29,930 bases of DNA from the NCBI GenBank assembly GCA_045577075.1, contig JAZNHR010000029.1, positions 1 through 29,930 on the forward strand, in the 5' to 3' direction. Positions 1 through 7,698 of the stretch are shown here, in pieces (positions within the stretch are counted from its first letter, which is position 1; each line of letters starts with the position of its first letter). Source of the DNA: SIG447 sp045577075. GTDB taxonomy: Bacteria > Bacillota > Clostridia > UMGS1883 > UMGS1540. The notes below the pieces were generated by a model, which worked only from the letters and a program-made list of their open reading frames with translations, was not told where the DNA came from and ran no database searches. The position numbers and the translations under genes were made by a program.

Positions 1-381
1 ACCTACGGTGCGATGTGGACAAACCAAAACGGGATTGTAGTTACGTCCTTCCAGCAAATCGGCTTCACGAGCCCACGTCTGGCACTTGGATATTTTGCTC
101 TGGAAAATGACACATGGGTAGAGCATACAATTCCGGCACAAACGGAAGAAACGTATACAGTCGGGAATGACTTTAAAGCCTTTTTCACACCGATGGATAA
201 CGCCCCTGTAGATTATGCTCATTCTTCGTTTATTCAAAACTATGATTTTGAAGCGATGCGGGAATTTAAGAAAGGACAATCCATCAAGATTTTAGGCTAC
301 GGAGAAATGTACTCCTATTACACCTTCTACGTAGACATTGATGGGGAGAAAGGCGTTCTCGCCTTCTGGATTGGTGACTAA
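1..381 (+). CDS. C-terminal part of a protein of unknown function (5' end outside window)
   Basis: The reading frame is open from the first base of the window and ends at a TAA at 379-381, so only the last 126 residues are visible; the Met at base 13 is internal rather than a supported start. I do not recognise the family. The last 40 or so residues (KKGQSIKILGYGEMYSYYTF onward, ending FWIGD) alternate short hydrophobic strands with Gly turns in a way reminiscent of bacterial SH3-like domains, which would fit an envelope protein, but this is only an impression. A rho-independent terminator follows immediately, so this is the last gene of its transcription unit and is separate from dat downstream. 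Confidence 0.6.
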   Translation, partial: TYGAMWTNQNGIVVTSFQQIGFTSPRLALGYFALENDTWVEHTIPAQTEETYTVGNDFKAFFTPMDNAPVDYAHSSFIQNYDFEAMREFKKGQSIKILGYGEMYSYYTFYVDIDGEKGVLAFWIGD

Positions 382-384
382 TAC

Positions 385-421
385 AAAAGGGGCTGTGCCA
401 AAAGGTTCGGCCCCACTTTTT
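385..421 (+). terminator. Rho-independent terminator after the truncated first gene
   Basis: A GC-rich hairpin spans 389-414: a 5' arm beginning GGGGC pairs with GGCCCC across an AAAA loop, giving 11 positions with one mismatch and G-T wobbles. A run of Ts at 417-421 follows. It lies 8 bases after the stop codon. Confidence 0.8.
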
Positions 422-436
422 CGCTGAAAAGAGCAA

Positions 437-465
437 TTGACTTTTTAGGCACAGCGTGCTACAAT
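437..465 (+). promoter_or_regulatory. Sigma-A type promoter for dat-alr
   Basis: TTGACT at 437-442 and TACAAT at 460-465 are separated by exactly 17 bases, and TGC precedes the -10 box (extended -10). Transcription would start near base 472. This rules out the in-frame ATG at 456 as the dat start, because it lies inside the promoter, and supports the ATG at 510. Confidence 0.8.
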
Positions 466-509
466 TGACATGTGCAGAATCGTATTTTTTAGCAAAGGAG
501 CTTTTAGAT

Positions 510-1352
510 ATGCAAAACCTCGGGTACTACAATGGTAAATTCGGCGAAGCCGATGAAATGATGATTCCCATGAATGATAGAGTGTGTTATTTCGGGGACG
601 GCGTATATGATGCGACCTACAGCCGCAACTATAAAATCTATGCCCTTGATGACCACATCGACCGCATTTATAACAGCGCCGCACTTCTGAAAATTGAAAT
701 TGCACAGACGAAGGAAGAAATGAAGGCCATTTTAAATGAAATGGTTGCCAAGATGGATACGGGCGAAAATTTTGTATACTGGCAAGTTACACGCGGCACG
801 GGCAAACGCAACCATTTGTTCCCGACCGACGGTTCCAAAGGAAATCTTTGGATTAACATTTCCCCCAAGAATATTGTAGATATTCACAAAAAGCTGAAGC
901 TAATTACCCTGGAGGACACCCGTTTTCTCCATTGTAACATTAAAACCTTAAACCTGATTCCTTCCGTTATAGCTTCCCAAAAGGCGAAAGAGGCCGGGTG
1001 CGACGAAGCCGTCCTCCACCGTAGTGGTAGAGTAACGGAATGTGCCCACAGCAATGTGCACATAATTCGGGACGGCATGTTTGTAACTGCGCCTACCGAC
1101 CATTTGATTTTGCCTGGCACTGCCCGCGCACACCTCATTACAGCCTGCAAAAAGCTCGGCATTGGGGTGGACGAAACGCCCTTTACGGTGGACGAAATGA
1201 TGGCGGCAGACGAGGTTATCGTTTCCAGTGCCGGTTCTTTATGTCTGCAAGTGGCGGAAATTGACGGCGTGCCCGTCGGCGGTAAGGCACCGGCGCTTTT
1301 ATCCGCACTACAGGACGAAGTCCTTCGTAAATTTATGGAAGCAACCAACTGA
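510..1352 (+). CDS. dat: D-amino acid aminotransferase (class IV PLP enzyme)
   Basis: This enzyme transfers the amino group between D-alanine and 2-oxo acids. In a cell wall context it makes D-glutamate from D-alanine and 2-oxoglutarate. The 280-residue length and layout match Bacillus-type D-amino acid aminotransferases. Visible signatures are the N-terminal PMNDRVCYFGDGVYD segment, an Arg-x-His substrate carboxylate trap (R100, H102), the PLP lysine in CNIKTLNL at K145, and the VTECAHSNV segment with E177 contacting the PLP ring nitrogen. The start at 510 has an AAAGGAG Shine-Dalgarno 8 bases upstream; the longer in-frame ATG at 456 falls in the promoter. It is followed 15 bases later by alr, which makes its D-Ala substrate, so the two form an operon. 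Branched-chain aminotransferase or aminodeoxychorismate lyase are less likely given the motif match. Confidence 0.9.
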   Translation: MQNLGYYNGKFGEADEMMIPMNDRVCYFGDGVYDATYSRNYKIYALDDHIDRIYNSAALLKIEIAQTKEEMKAILNEMVAKMDTGENFVYWQVTRGTGKRNHLFPTDGSKGNLWINISPKNIVDIHKKLKLITLEDTRFLHCNIKTLNLIPSVIASQKAKEAGCDEAVLHRSGRVTECAHSNVHIIRDGMFVTAPTDHLILPGTARAHLITACKKLGIGVDETPFTVDEMMAADEVIVSSAGSLCLQVAEIDGVPVGGKAPALLSALQDEVLRKFMEATN

Positions 1353-1367
1353 GAAAGGCCTAAAATC

Positions 1368-2507
1368 ATGAATCTTACATATGAAGCTTTACCGTACCAC
1401 AGGACTTTTGCCCGCATAAGTCTTTCTGCGATAAAGCATAATTTAAATGAACTGAAGAAGTGTCTCTGCCCCGGTGTTCACGCACTGGCGGTTGTAAAGG
1501 CGGACGCCTACGGTCACGGCAGCGTCCATGTGGCAAAACACATAGAAAAAGACGTAGATTATTTTGCCGTTGCCTGTATCGAGGAAGCAATTACCCTGCG
1601 GGAAGGCGGCATCAAAAAGTCCGTTTTAATTCTTTCCTACACCGGTCCCCTTCTTTTTGATACCCTTGTAAAGTATGACCTTACTGCCTCCATCTTTTCG
1701 GTAGAGGATGCTTCTCGCCTTTCCGAAGCCGCACACGCCTTGGGCAAGAAAGCCAAGGTACATATAGCGGTAGACACCGGAATGGGTAGAATTGGCTTTA
1801 CGCCTACGGAAGAAAGTGCGGATAAAATTCGGGAAATTTCCCTTATGCCCGGCATCGAGCTGGAAGGGCTTTTCAGCCACTACGCCTGTGCGGACTGTGC
1901 GGACAAAACCGATGCCCTTTGCCAAACAGCTTTATTTGACCGCTTTATTTCCTTTTTAGAGGAAAGGGGCGTTTCTATCCCCATAAAACATATCTGCAAC
2001 AGTGCCGGCACTATGGACTTTGAAAAACAGTACGACATGTGCCGCCTGGGCATCGCTTTATATGGCTTATATCCTTCCGAGGAAATGGACACAGAAAAAA
2101 TAAAACTCATCCCCGCCATGGAAGTTGTAAGCCACGTCGTACACGTTAAAACCGTGCCAAAAGGCTTTCAAATTGGGTATGGCCATATTTACACCGCGCC
2201 CGGCGAGAGACGGATTGCCACCGTTTCCATAGGATATGCGGACGGCTACAATCGGTGCCTTACCGAAAACGGCTACGTTTTGATACGAGGCAGGAAAGCA
2301 CCTGTTGTGGGAAAAGTGTGTATGGACCAGATTATGGTGGATGTTACGGATATTCCGGACGTCAGCGCAGAGGACGAAGCCGTAATTATAGGAAAAAGCG
2401 GGGATGCAAACATTTCCGCAGAAACACTCGGCGCACTTTGCCACAGCTTTAATTACGAGGTCGTTTGTAATTTCATGCCCCGCGTGACAAGAATATACGA
2501 AGACTAA
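1368..2507 (+). CDS. alr: Alanine racemase
   Basis: PLP-dependent racemase that interconverts L- and D-alanine in the cytoplasm, supplying D-Ala for the peptidoglycan stem peptide and, here, for the D-amino acid aminotransferase just upstream. The 379-residue length is normal for Alr. The PLP lysine is K44 in VVKADAYGHG, and the second catalytic base is the Tyr of IGYGHIYTAPG (Y271). The VSIGYADGYNR and GKVCMDQIMVDVTD segments typical of the C-terminal beta domain are present. The start ATG at 1368 has a modest GAGAAAGG upstream. The gene probably shares the dat promoter and ends at a perfect hairpin that begins within its stop codon. Confidence 0.95.
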   Translation: MNLTYEALPYHRTFARISLSAIKHNLNELKKCLCPGVHALAVVKADAYGHGSVHVAKHIEKDVDYFAVACIEEAITLREGGIKKSVLILSYTGPLLFDTLVKYDLTASIFSVEDASRLSEAAHALGKKAKVHIAVDTGMGRIGFTPTEESADKIREISLMPGIELEGLFSHYACADCADKTDALCQTALFDRFISFLEERGVSIPIKHICNSAGTMDFEKQYDMCRLGIALYGLYPSEEMDTEKIKLIPAMEVVSHVVHVKTVPKGFQIGYGHIYTAPGERRIATVSIGYADGYNRCLTENGYVLIRGRKAPVVGKVCMDQIMVDVTDIPDVSAEDEAVIIGKSGDANISAETLGALCHSFNYEVVCNFMPRVTRIYED

Positions 2508-2539
2508 AAGAAGGTCGGACAAAATGTCCGACCTTCTTT
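2507..2539. terminator. Bidirectional hairpin terminator between alr and pdaA
   Basis: A perfect 15-bp stem (2507-2521 with 2525-2539) built on AGAAGGTCGGAC is closed by a 3-base loop. The T-rich flank is better on the minus strand (CTTCTTTT), so it can end both alr and the convergent glgC-glgD-pdaA transcript. Confidence 0.7.
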
Positions 2540-2586
2540 GCTGGGATAGTCTCTGTATACTTTCTAATGTAGTTTTTAGGCTACAC

Positions 2587-3378
2587 TTATTGCACATATT
2601 CGTCAAGGCTTCGAAAAACATATCCTTTTTCTCTTGCGCCGTCAATGATATCGCCCAGAGCTTCGGCATTATCCTTTGACACGGCATGGAGAAGAATCAC
2701 CGCGCCGCCATGGATGCCGCCCATCACCTTATCATAGGCATAGGCCTTTCCTCGGCTCGCGTTTTGCTCCCAGTCCTGATACGCAAAGCTCCAAAACACG
2801 TTCGTGTAGCCCATTTCCTTTGTAAGCTTTAGGGTCCGTGCGTTATATTCGCCCTTTGGGGGACGAACATAGCGCATTTCCTGCCCGAATTTCTCTTCAA
2901 ATGCACTGGAAAGACCTGCAAGCTCTTCTCTGAGTTTGTTATCATCCGTTACCGTAGGGAGTGACGGATGGTTCACGGTATGATTCCCAACAATGTGTCC
3001 TTCCTCTACCATGCGTCTTACAAGGTCCTCATGCGCCTTCAGGTACGGCCCGGTAATAAAGAAGGCGGCTTTTACATTTTTCTCCCGAAGGGTATCTAAA
3101 ATAGACGCCGTATAGCCGTTTTCATATCCTTCGTCAAAGGTCAAATAAATTCCTTCATCCTCTTTGCCCATGTACATACAGCCATAAGTTTCCATGTCCC
3201 TGATTTGCTCTGCCGTAAATTCCGGCCGTGCGCCTTCCATTCTTCGAAAGCCCCAGCCCTCTATCCCTGCCGCAACGGCGGTGGTTTCCGGAGAAGCCGA
3301 GGGCGGTATTTCTAAAGGTTCGGCACCGCAGCCGGTTAAAAACACCGTTGCCGCCAGCGGCAAAAGCAGTCGTTTCAT
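2587..3378 (-). CDS. pdaA: PdaA-type polysaccharide (muramic acid) deacetylase, lipoprotein
   Basis: NodB-fold deacetylase most similar to Bacillus PdaA, which deacetylates N-acetylmuramic acid in peptidoglycan so that the spore-cortex delta-lactam can form. The 263-residue protein starts with a lipoprotein signal peptide with lipobox LTGC, lipidated Cys17. Catalytic motifs: TFDEGYENG at 80-88 (PdaA has TFDNGYE, other deacetylases TFDDG), the metal histidines of HTVNH (133, 137), RPPKG at 172-176, NVFWSFAYQDW, and LLHAVSKDNAEAL with the catalytic His near 231. It abuts glgD (stop at 3379, start at 3378), with a GGGG-containing Shine-Dalgarno inside glgD. A spore role is suggested by the family but not shown here; a vegetative wall role is possible. 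The lipoprotein form is a small difference from classic PdaA. Confidence 0.87.
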   Translation of the reverse strand: MKRLLLPLAATVFLTGCGAEPLEIPPSASPETTAVAAGIEGWGFRRMEGARPEFTAEQIRDMETYGCMYMGKEDEGIYLTFDEGYENGYTASILDTLREKNVKAAFFITGPYLKAHEDLVRRMVEEGHIVGNHTVNHPSLPTVTDDNKLREELAGLSSAFEEKFGQEMRYVRPPKGEYNARTLKLTKEMGYTNVFWSFAYQDWEQNASRGKAYAYDKVMGGIHGGAVILLHAVSKDNAEALGDIIDGAREKGYVFRSLDEYVQ

Positions 3379-4494
3379 CTAAATAACAGCCCCTTTTCGA
3401 ATGATAATTGGATAATTCGGCTGTCCTGTCAGCCTTTTCCCTTCCCGCATCAGACATTCCTTGTCAAAAATCACGTTTTCCGCGATACCGCCCGTATCAA
3501 TATGGGTTTTCTCCATAATGATGCAGTTTCGAAGATGGGCGTGCCTTCCCAGCTTTACACCGCGGAAGAAAATACAGTTTTCCGCACTGCCTTCAATAAT
3601 GCAGCCGTCTGCAATGAGACAATTTGCAATTTCGGCATCGTCACCGTACCGGGTGGGCACCCGATTTTTCACCTTCGTAAAAATCGGCTCCTCTTGCCGA
3701 AACAGTGCCGTTTGCACTTCTTCCCGTAAAATGTCCATATTGCAGGCAAAATAAGATGCCACCGAGTCCACTCTGCCTGCGTACCCTTTAAACTCCCAGC
3801 CGTACATGCGAAGTGTGTGTACGTTTCTGACAAGGGCATCCATGATAAAGCTGTGCTCTCCCCGTGCATACGCCGCTTCACAAATTCGAATCAAAAGTTC
3901 CTTTTCCATGATATACATGTCCATGCCTGCCTTCGAGCCGGTAGGGCGAAGGGGCTGATAGGCAAGGTCTGTAATTCTGCCGTCCTCATCCGTTTCCAGC
4001 ACCAGGCGGCTAGATGCGCCTTCTTCTGCCGTTTCCTCCCTGTAAATCACCGTAATATCCGCCCCGGTTTCCTTGTGTTTTTGCATTGCCTCGTCAAAGG
4101 TAATGTTACAAATTGTATTGCCTTCGCTAAGTACCACATATTTCTGCCGGCTTCGCCGGAGATACGGCATAATTCCCATTAAAACATCAATTTCACCTGC
4201 CATTTGGCCGTACTTTTCATGGCTTGCAAATGGCGGCAGCATGAAAAGCCCATAATGCTCCCGTTGCAAATCCCAAGGGCTGCCTGCCCCCAGATGGTCC
4301 ATAAGAGAGGAATATTTATGTTTTGTGGCCACGCCCACGTTAATAATACCGGAATTGACCATGCCGGACAGCACAAAGTCAATCAGGCGGTATCTGCCTG
4401 CAACCGGGAGGGCGGCCGTCGAGCGTACTTCCGTAAGCTCTCGAAGTGTCACATCGTCTGACTCCGTCAAAATAATTCCCATTGTATCCTGCAT
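3379..4494 (-). CDS. glgD: GlgD, glucose-1-phosphate adenylyltransferase regulatory-type subunit
   Basis: Homologue of GlgC that in Firmicutes pairs with GlgC to make ADP-glucose pyrophosphorylase, the first committed step of glycogen synthesis. The nucleotidyltransferase fold is recognisable (AALPVAGRYRLIDFVLSGMVNSGI, then SPWDLQREHYGLFMLPPF). The GGxGxRL nucleotide loop of GlgC is replaced by LTESDDVTLRELT, which is the mark of GlgD and suggests weak or no catalysis. A C-terminal left-handed beta helix follows (ADGCIIEGSAENCIFFRGVKL). I chose the ATG at 4494 (371 residues) because GGAGGG lies 8 bases upstream and it follows the glgC stop directly. The upstream Met at 4560 would add 22 residues overlapping glgC. 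No glgA or glgB is in the window. Confidence 0.92.
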   Translation of the reverse strand: MQDTMGIILTESDDVTLRELTEVRSTAALPVAGRYRLIDFVLSGMVNSGIINVGVATKHKYSSLMDHLGAGSPWDLQREHYGLFMLPPFASHEKYGQMAGEIDVLMGIMPYLRRSRQKYVVLSEGNTICNITFDEAMQKHKETGADITVIYREETAEEGASSRLVLETDEDGRITDLAYQPLRPTGSKAGMDMYIMEKELLIRICEAAYARGEHSFIMDALVRNVHTLRMYGWEFKGYAGRVDSVASYFACNMDILREEVQTALFRQEEPIFTKVKNRVPTRYGDDAEIANCLIADGCIIEGSAENCIFFRGVKLGRHAHLRNCIIMEKTHIDTGGIAENVIFDKECLMREGKRLTGQPNYPIIIRKGAVI

Positions 4495-4495
4495 A

Positions 4496-5671
4496 CTATA
4501 TCCCTCCGATTGCCGCATTCCGATAAACGATGCTTCCCGCCTCTGCGGTTTCACCATCACCGATCACGCAGATATCCTCGCCCTGGCTGCTGCCGACTGC
4601 CGCACCGCGGCGTATTCTCGCTTCGCTCCCCACAATGGCGTTTTCCACCACCGCCTCCGGTTCAATATACGCCCCCGGGAAGACAATGCTATTTACCACT
4701 CTTGCCCCCTTCGCCACCGTAACACCCCGAAACAGTACGCTACCGTGAACCCTGCCGTAAATGCGGCAGCCTTCCGTGACAATACTGTCCGAAATTTTGG
4801 CGGCATCGGAAATAAAATGAGGCGGCTGGGCGGTACTGCGGCTGAAGATGGTCCAGTCCGGGTCATACAAATCAAAACGGGGCGGCGTACATACTAAATC
4901 CATATTTGCCTCCCAAAGGCTTTTTGCTGTACCTACGTCCTTCCAGTAGCCGTCAAAATTATAGGCATGGAGTCTTTCGCCTGCCGCCAGCATCTGGGGA
5001 ATGACGTTCTTCCCGAAATCATTTTTAGATGTGGGGTTTCCCTCGTCCAAAATCAAATACTTTTTGAGAATCTGCCAGTCAAACAGGTACACACCCATGG
5101 ATGCCAAATCATTTTTCGGCTTTTGGGGCTTTTCCTCAAACTCTGTGATAAAGCCGTTTTGGTCCGTATTCATAATACCAAAGCGAGACGCTTCGTTAAT
5201 GGGAACCCGTATAACCGCAATCGTTGCCGCCGCACCCGTGGACAAATGCATATCCAGCATTTTGCCGTAGTGCATTTTATATATATGGTCACCGGATAAA
5301 ACCAGAACATATCGGGGATTAAATCGTTCAATAAACCCCATATTCTGGTAAATGGCATTGGCAGTGCCCTTATACCATTCCCCCTCGCTGCTTTTCATGT
5401 ACGGCGGCAAAATATATACACCGCCCCGGCTGCGATCCAAATCCCATGGTTGTCCGCTGCCGATATAGGTATTGAGATCCAGCGGTTGGTACTGGGTCAA
5501 AACGCCAACCGTGTGAATGCCGGAATGGGTGCAGTTGCTGAGTACAAAGTCAATAATTCTGTACTTTCCGCCAAATGGCACCGCTGGTTTTGCGATATGT
5601 TTCGTCAGAGCACCGAGTCTACTTCCCTGGCCGCCTGCTAAAATCATGGCAAGACATTTTGTGTGATGCAT
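4496..5671 (-). CDS. glgC: Glucose-1-phosphate adenylyltransferase catalytic subunit
   Basis: Makes ADP-glucose from glucose-1-phosphate and ATP for glycogen synthesis. The 391-residue protein has the intact nucleotide-binding signature AGGQGSRLGALTKHIAKPAVPFGGKYRIIDF region near the N terminus, SGDHIYKM for the catalytic Asp region, VPINEASRFGIM and EFEEKP for the sugar-phosphate site, and a C-terminal beta-helix that normally carries allosteric sites and oligomer contacts. The start at 5671 has AAGGAGAG upstream. It is the first gene of glgC-glgD-pdaA, and its promoter must lie in the 190-bp divergent gap shared with the PucR-type regulator; I see only a weak TGGACA / TAAAAA candidate there. 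Confidence 0.95.
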   Translation of the reverse strand: MHHTKCLAMILAGGQGSRLGALTKHIAKPAVPFGGKYRIIDFVLSNCTHSGIHTVGVLTQYQPLDLNTYIGSGQPWDLDRSRGGVYILPPYMKSSEGEWYKGTANAIYQNMGFIERFNPRYVLVLSGDHIYKMHYGKMLDMHLSTGAAATIAVIRVPINEASRFGIMNTDQNGFITEFEEKPQKPKNDLASMGVYLFDWQILKKYLILDEGNPTSKNDFGKNVIPQMLAAGERLHAYNFDGYWKDVGTAKSLWEANMDLVCTPPRFDLYDPDWTIFSRSTAQPPHFISDAAKISDSIVTEGCRIYGRVHGSVLFRGVTVAKGARVVNSIVFPGAYIEPEAVVENAIVGSEARIRRGAAVGSSQGEDICVIGDGETAEAGSIVYRNAAIGGI

Positions 5672-5784
5672 GCTTTTCTCTCCTTCCTTTGTTTTTTATT
5701 TAGTATATTAAAGTCTGTCCAAATTTATGCTTCCTCAAACGTATATTTCTGTTTTTCCGTAGTATTATGTTACATTTGTGTTAA

Positions 5785-5807
5785 TTTTACAAAAATTCCT
5801 TGTAAAA
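5785..5807. promoter_or_regulatory. Inverted repeat, candidate operator over the regulator promoter
   Basis: A perfect 8-bp inverted repeat TTTTACAA - 7 bases - TTGTAAAA. The right half-site contains the whole -35 hexamer of the promoter at 5800-5828, so a bound protein would block that promoter, and it sits in the divergent gap upstream of glgC. Being AT-rich, it could occur by chance. The obvious candidate binder is the divergent PucR/CdaR-type regulator itself, but this is inference. Confidence 0.45.
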
Positions 5808-5828
5808 ATACAAAAAAACAGGTATAAT
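5800..5828 (+). promoter_or_regulatory. Sigma-A type promoter for the PucR/CdaR-like regulator
   Basis: TTGTAA at 5800-5805 and a perfect TATAAT at 5823-5828 have a 17-base spacer. The leader to the ATG at 5864 is about 30 bases and contains a Shine-Dalgarno at 5852-5858. Confidence 0.75.
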
Positions 5829-5863
5829 ACTAAATAGATAAATAACCAGAGAAGGTGAAAAGA

Positions 5864-6955
5864 ATGTCCAACAAATTATATCAAAGCTTACTGTATCAAA
5901 TGAGCGTATCTATAGACAGACGTGTCGGTCTTTATGAAGACGGTGACTTTATTTTCTCCTATCCGGAAGACACCGTGATGCTTCGGCATGCGGACGATAT
6001 TGCACGTCTTACGGAAAACATGGATGAACCTGTCCATTTTCTTGGCTTCACCTTTCTCGGTGCGCCTTCCCTTACGAGTCCCGATTTTCTCGTTTTCGTA
6101 GAAGGGGAGGATGAAACAGCACTAAAATTTGCGGAAATGATTTCCATTTCTGTGCATTCCATGCACCAGTTACATAACGACCGGTACGATAGATCCAATC
6201 TCATTCGCAATATTATTTTGGATAATGTGCTTCCCGGAGATGTTCTCATTAGTGCAAAAGAGCTCCACCTTACCTATGACGCACCGCGTGTGATTATGCT
6301 CCTTCGCGCAGCGGACGGCAGCGCCAGTGCCCATACCCTGGTGGAGGTGGTACAAGGTCTTTTCCCGGATAAAAATCATGACTTTGTTTTTAGTCTTGAC
6401 GAGCGCAACACCATTTTAGCCAAAGAAATTACGAAAGACACGGCGCAAGACGAGCTTCTGCAGCTTGCACAGAGCGTTTTGGATACTGTAAACGCAGAAG
6501 CATACGCCCAGATTCATATTGGTATCGGCTCGGTAGCACCTACGATTAAGGACCTTGCCAAATCCTACAAGGACGCTCGCGTGGCACTCGAAGTCGGCAA
6601 AGTGTTTGACACAAGTCACCCGATTGTAAGCTACGAAAACCTTGGCATCGGCCGCCTTATCTATCAGCTACCTACAACCCTTTGCGAGTTGTTCTTATCG
6701 GAGGTTTTTAAGAAGGAATCTATTGATGCGCTTGACCAGGAAACCCTATTCACCATTCAGAAATTTTTTGAAAATGATTTGAATGTTTCCGAAACCTCCC
6801 GGCAGCTGTATGTCCACAGAAATACGCTCGTGTACCGTCTCGATAAGGTACAGAAGCTTACGGGTCTTGATTTACGTATCTTTGACCACGCCATTGTATT
6901 TAAAATTGCCATGATGGTAAAGCGGTATTTAAACGCGAGCCCCATGAAACTGTAA
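5864..6955 (+). CDS. PucR/CdaR-type transcriptional regulator
   Basis: 363-residue cytoplasmic regulator. The C terminus (about 296-353) is the PucR/CdaR helix-turn-helix: FFENDLNVSETSRQLYVHRNTLVYRLDKVQKLTGLDLR. The central part (about 140-250, with IGIGSVAPTIKDLAKSYKDA) resembles the degenerate GGDEF-like segment of CdaR proteins, and the N-terminal 130 residues form a possible sensory domain I cannot name. The ATG at 5864 is preferred because AGAAGGTGA at 5851-5859 forms its ribosome binding site; the in-frame GTG at 5855 lies inside that site. It is divergent from glgC and upstream of ftsE, so it could control itself, the glg-pdaA operon or ftsEX; the inverted repeat over its own -35 favours autoregulation. 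The inducer is unknown. Confidence 0.8.
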   Translation: MSNKLYQSLLYQMSVSIDRRVGLYEDGDFIFSYPEDTVMLRHADDIARLTENMDEPVHFLGFTFLGAPSLTSPDFLVFVEGEDETALKFAEMISISVHSMHQLHNDRYDRSNLIRNIILDNVLPGDVLISAKELHLTYDAPRVIMLLRAADGSASAHTLVEVVQGLFPDKNHDFVFSLDERNTILAKEITKDTAQDELLQLAQSVLDTVNAEAYAQIHIGIGSVAPTIKDLAKSYKDARVALEVGKVFDTSHPIVSYENLGIGRLIYQLPTTLCELFLSEVFKKESIDALDQETLFTIQKFFENDLNVSETSRQLYVHRNTLVYRLDKVQKLTGLDLRIFDHAIVFKIAMMVKRYLNASPMKL

Positions 6956-6960
6956 AAACG

Positions 6961-6986
6961 TAGGCAAAGCCGGCAGGCTTTGCCTA
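6961..6986 (+). terminator. Hairpin between the regulator gene and ftsE (weak terminator or attenuator)
   Basis: A perfect 11-bp stem TAGGCAAAGCC / GGCTTTGCCTA has a GGCA loop, 5 bases after the regulator's stop. No T-tract follows (ATTCTGCC), so full termination is doubtful; it may lower read-through into ftsE or stabilise the upstream message. Confidence 0.45.
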
Positions 6987-7008
6987 TTCTGCCAAAGGAT
7001 AAAAGATT

Positions 7009-7698
7009 ATGATTATTTTTGATAACGTTACAAAAGTATATGAAGATAACAAAGCACTTGCCCTGGAAAATGTGAATTTTCATGTCGAAAAGGGAGAATT
7101 TGTCTTTTTAGTCGGGCATAGCGGTGCAGGAAAATCCTCCGTGATCCGTATGCTCCTTTGCGAGGAAACGCCCACAAAAGGAAAAGTCATTGTAAACGGA
7201 CATGACATTGGCTCCCTTTCCCACAAGGAAATTCCCTTCCTGCGCCGGGAAATCGGTGTGGTGTTCCAGGATTTCCGTCTGCTCCCTTCGAGAACCGTGT
7301 ATGAAAATGTGGCCTTTGCCATGCGCATTGTAGGTGCGTCCTCCAGACAAATGCGCCGCAGAATTCCGGAAGTCCTCAACATGGTAGGGCTTTCCCGAAA
7401 AGCCAAGGCGTATCCTTCTCAGCTTTCCGGCGGCGAGCAGCAGCGCGTTTCCATGGCGCGCGCCCTTGCGAATAATCCGTCTATTTTAATTGCGGACGAG
7501 CCCACGGGCAACCTAGACAGCGAAAAGGCGGCTGAAATCATGGCAATCCTCGAGGACATCAACAATCGCGGTACCACCATTTTGATGGCAACCCACGCAG
7601 AAAAGCTTGTCAATGAGATGCACAAACGCGTCATTACGCTGGACATGGGGCACCTTGTAAGCGACGAACAGGAAGGGGTGTATAACGTTGGCGTTTAG
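7009..7698 (+). CDS. ftsE: Cell division ATP-binding protein FtsE
   Basis: ABC-type ATPase that works with FtsX at the division site to activate peptidoglycan hydrolases. At 229 residues it has the normal length. Motifs in order: Walker A GHSGAGKSS (36-44), Q-loop VVFQDFRLLPSRTVYENVAF (Gln near 87), signature LSGGEQQR (139-146), Walker B ILIADEPTGNLD (159-170), and the switch His in ILMATHAEK (H196). The LLPSRTVYENVAFAM segment is typical of FtsE. AAAGGAT precedes the ATG. The gene overlaps ftsX by 11 bases, the usual coupling. Confidence 0.95.
   Translation: MIIFDNVTKVYEDNKALALENVNFHVEKGEFVFLVGHSGAGKSSVIRMLLCEETPTKGKVIVNGHDIGSLSHKEIPFLRREIGVVFQDFRLLPSRTVYENVAFAMRIVGASSRQMRRRIPEVLNMVGLSRKAKAYPSQLSGGEQQRVSMARALANNPSILIADEPTGNLDSEKAAEIMAILEDINNRGTTILMATHAEKLVNEMHKRVITLDMGHLVSDEQEGVYNVGV

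Noticed and set aside
456..509. Upstream in-frame ATG for dat
   Set aside because: It lies before the -10 box of the dat promoter, and the ATG at 510 has a good Shine-Dalgarno and matches the family's N terminus.
2067..2687. 206-codon minus-strand frame across the end of alr
   Set aside because: It runs antisense to the conserved alr C terminus, crosses a terminator hairpin and overlaps pdaA in another frame; no family resemblance.
4325..4897. 190-codon plus-strand frame opposite glgC/glgD
   Set aside because: Antisense to two well-conserved enzymes, with no RBS or recognisable protein features.
5680..5780. Promoter for glgC on the minus strand
   Set aside because: Only weak matches (TGGACA with TAAAAA, or a lone TATACT without a -35) were found, so I did not list one as a feature.
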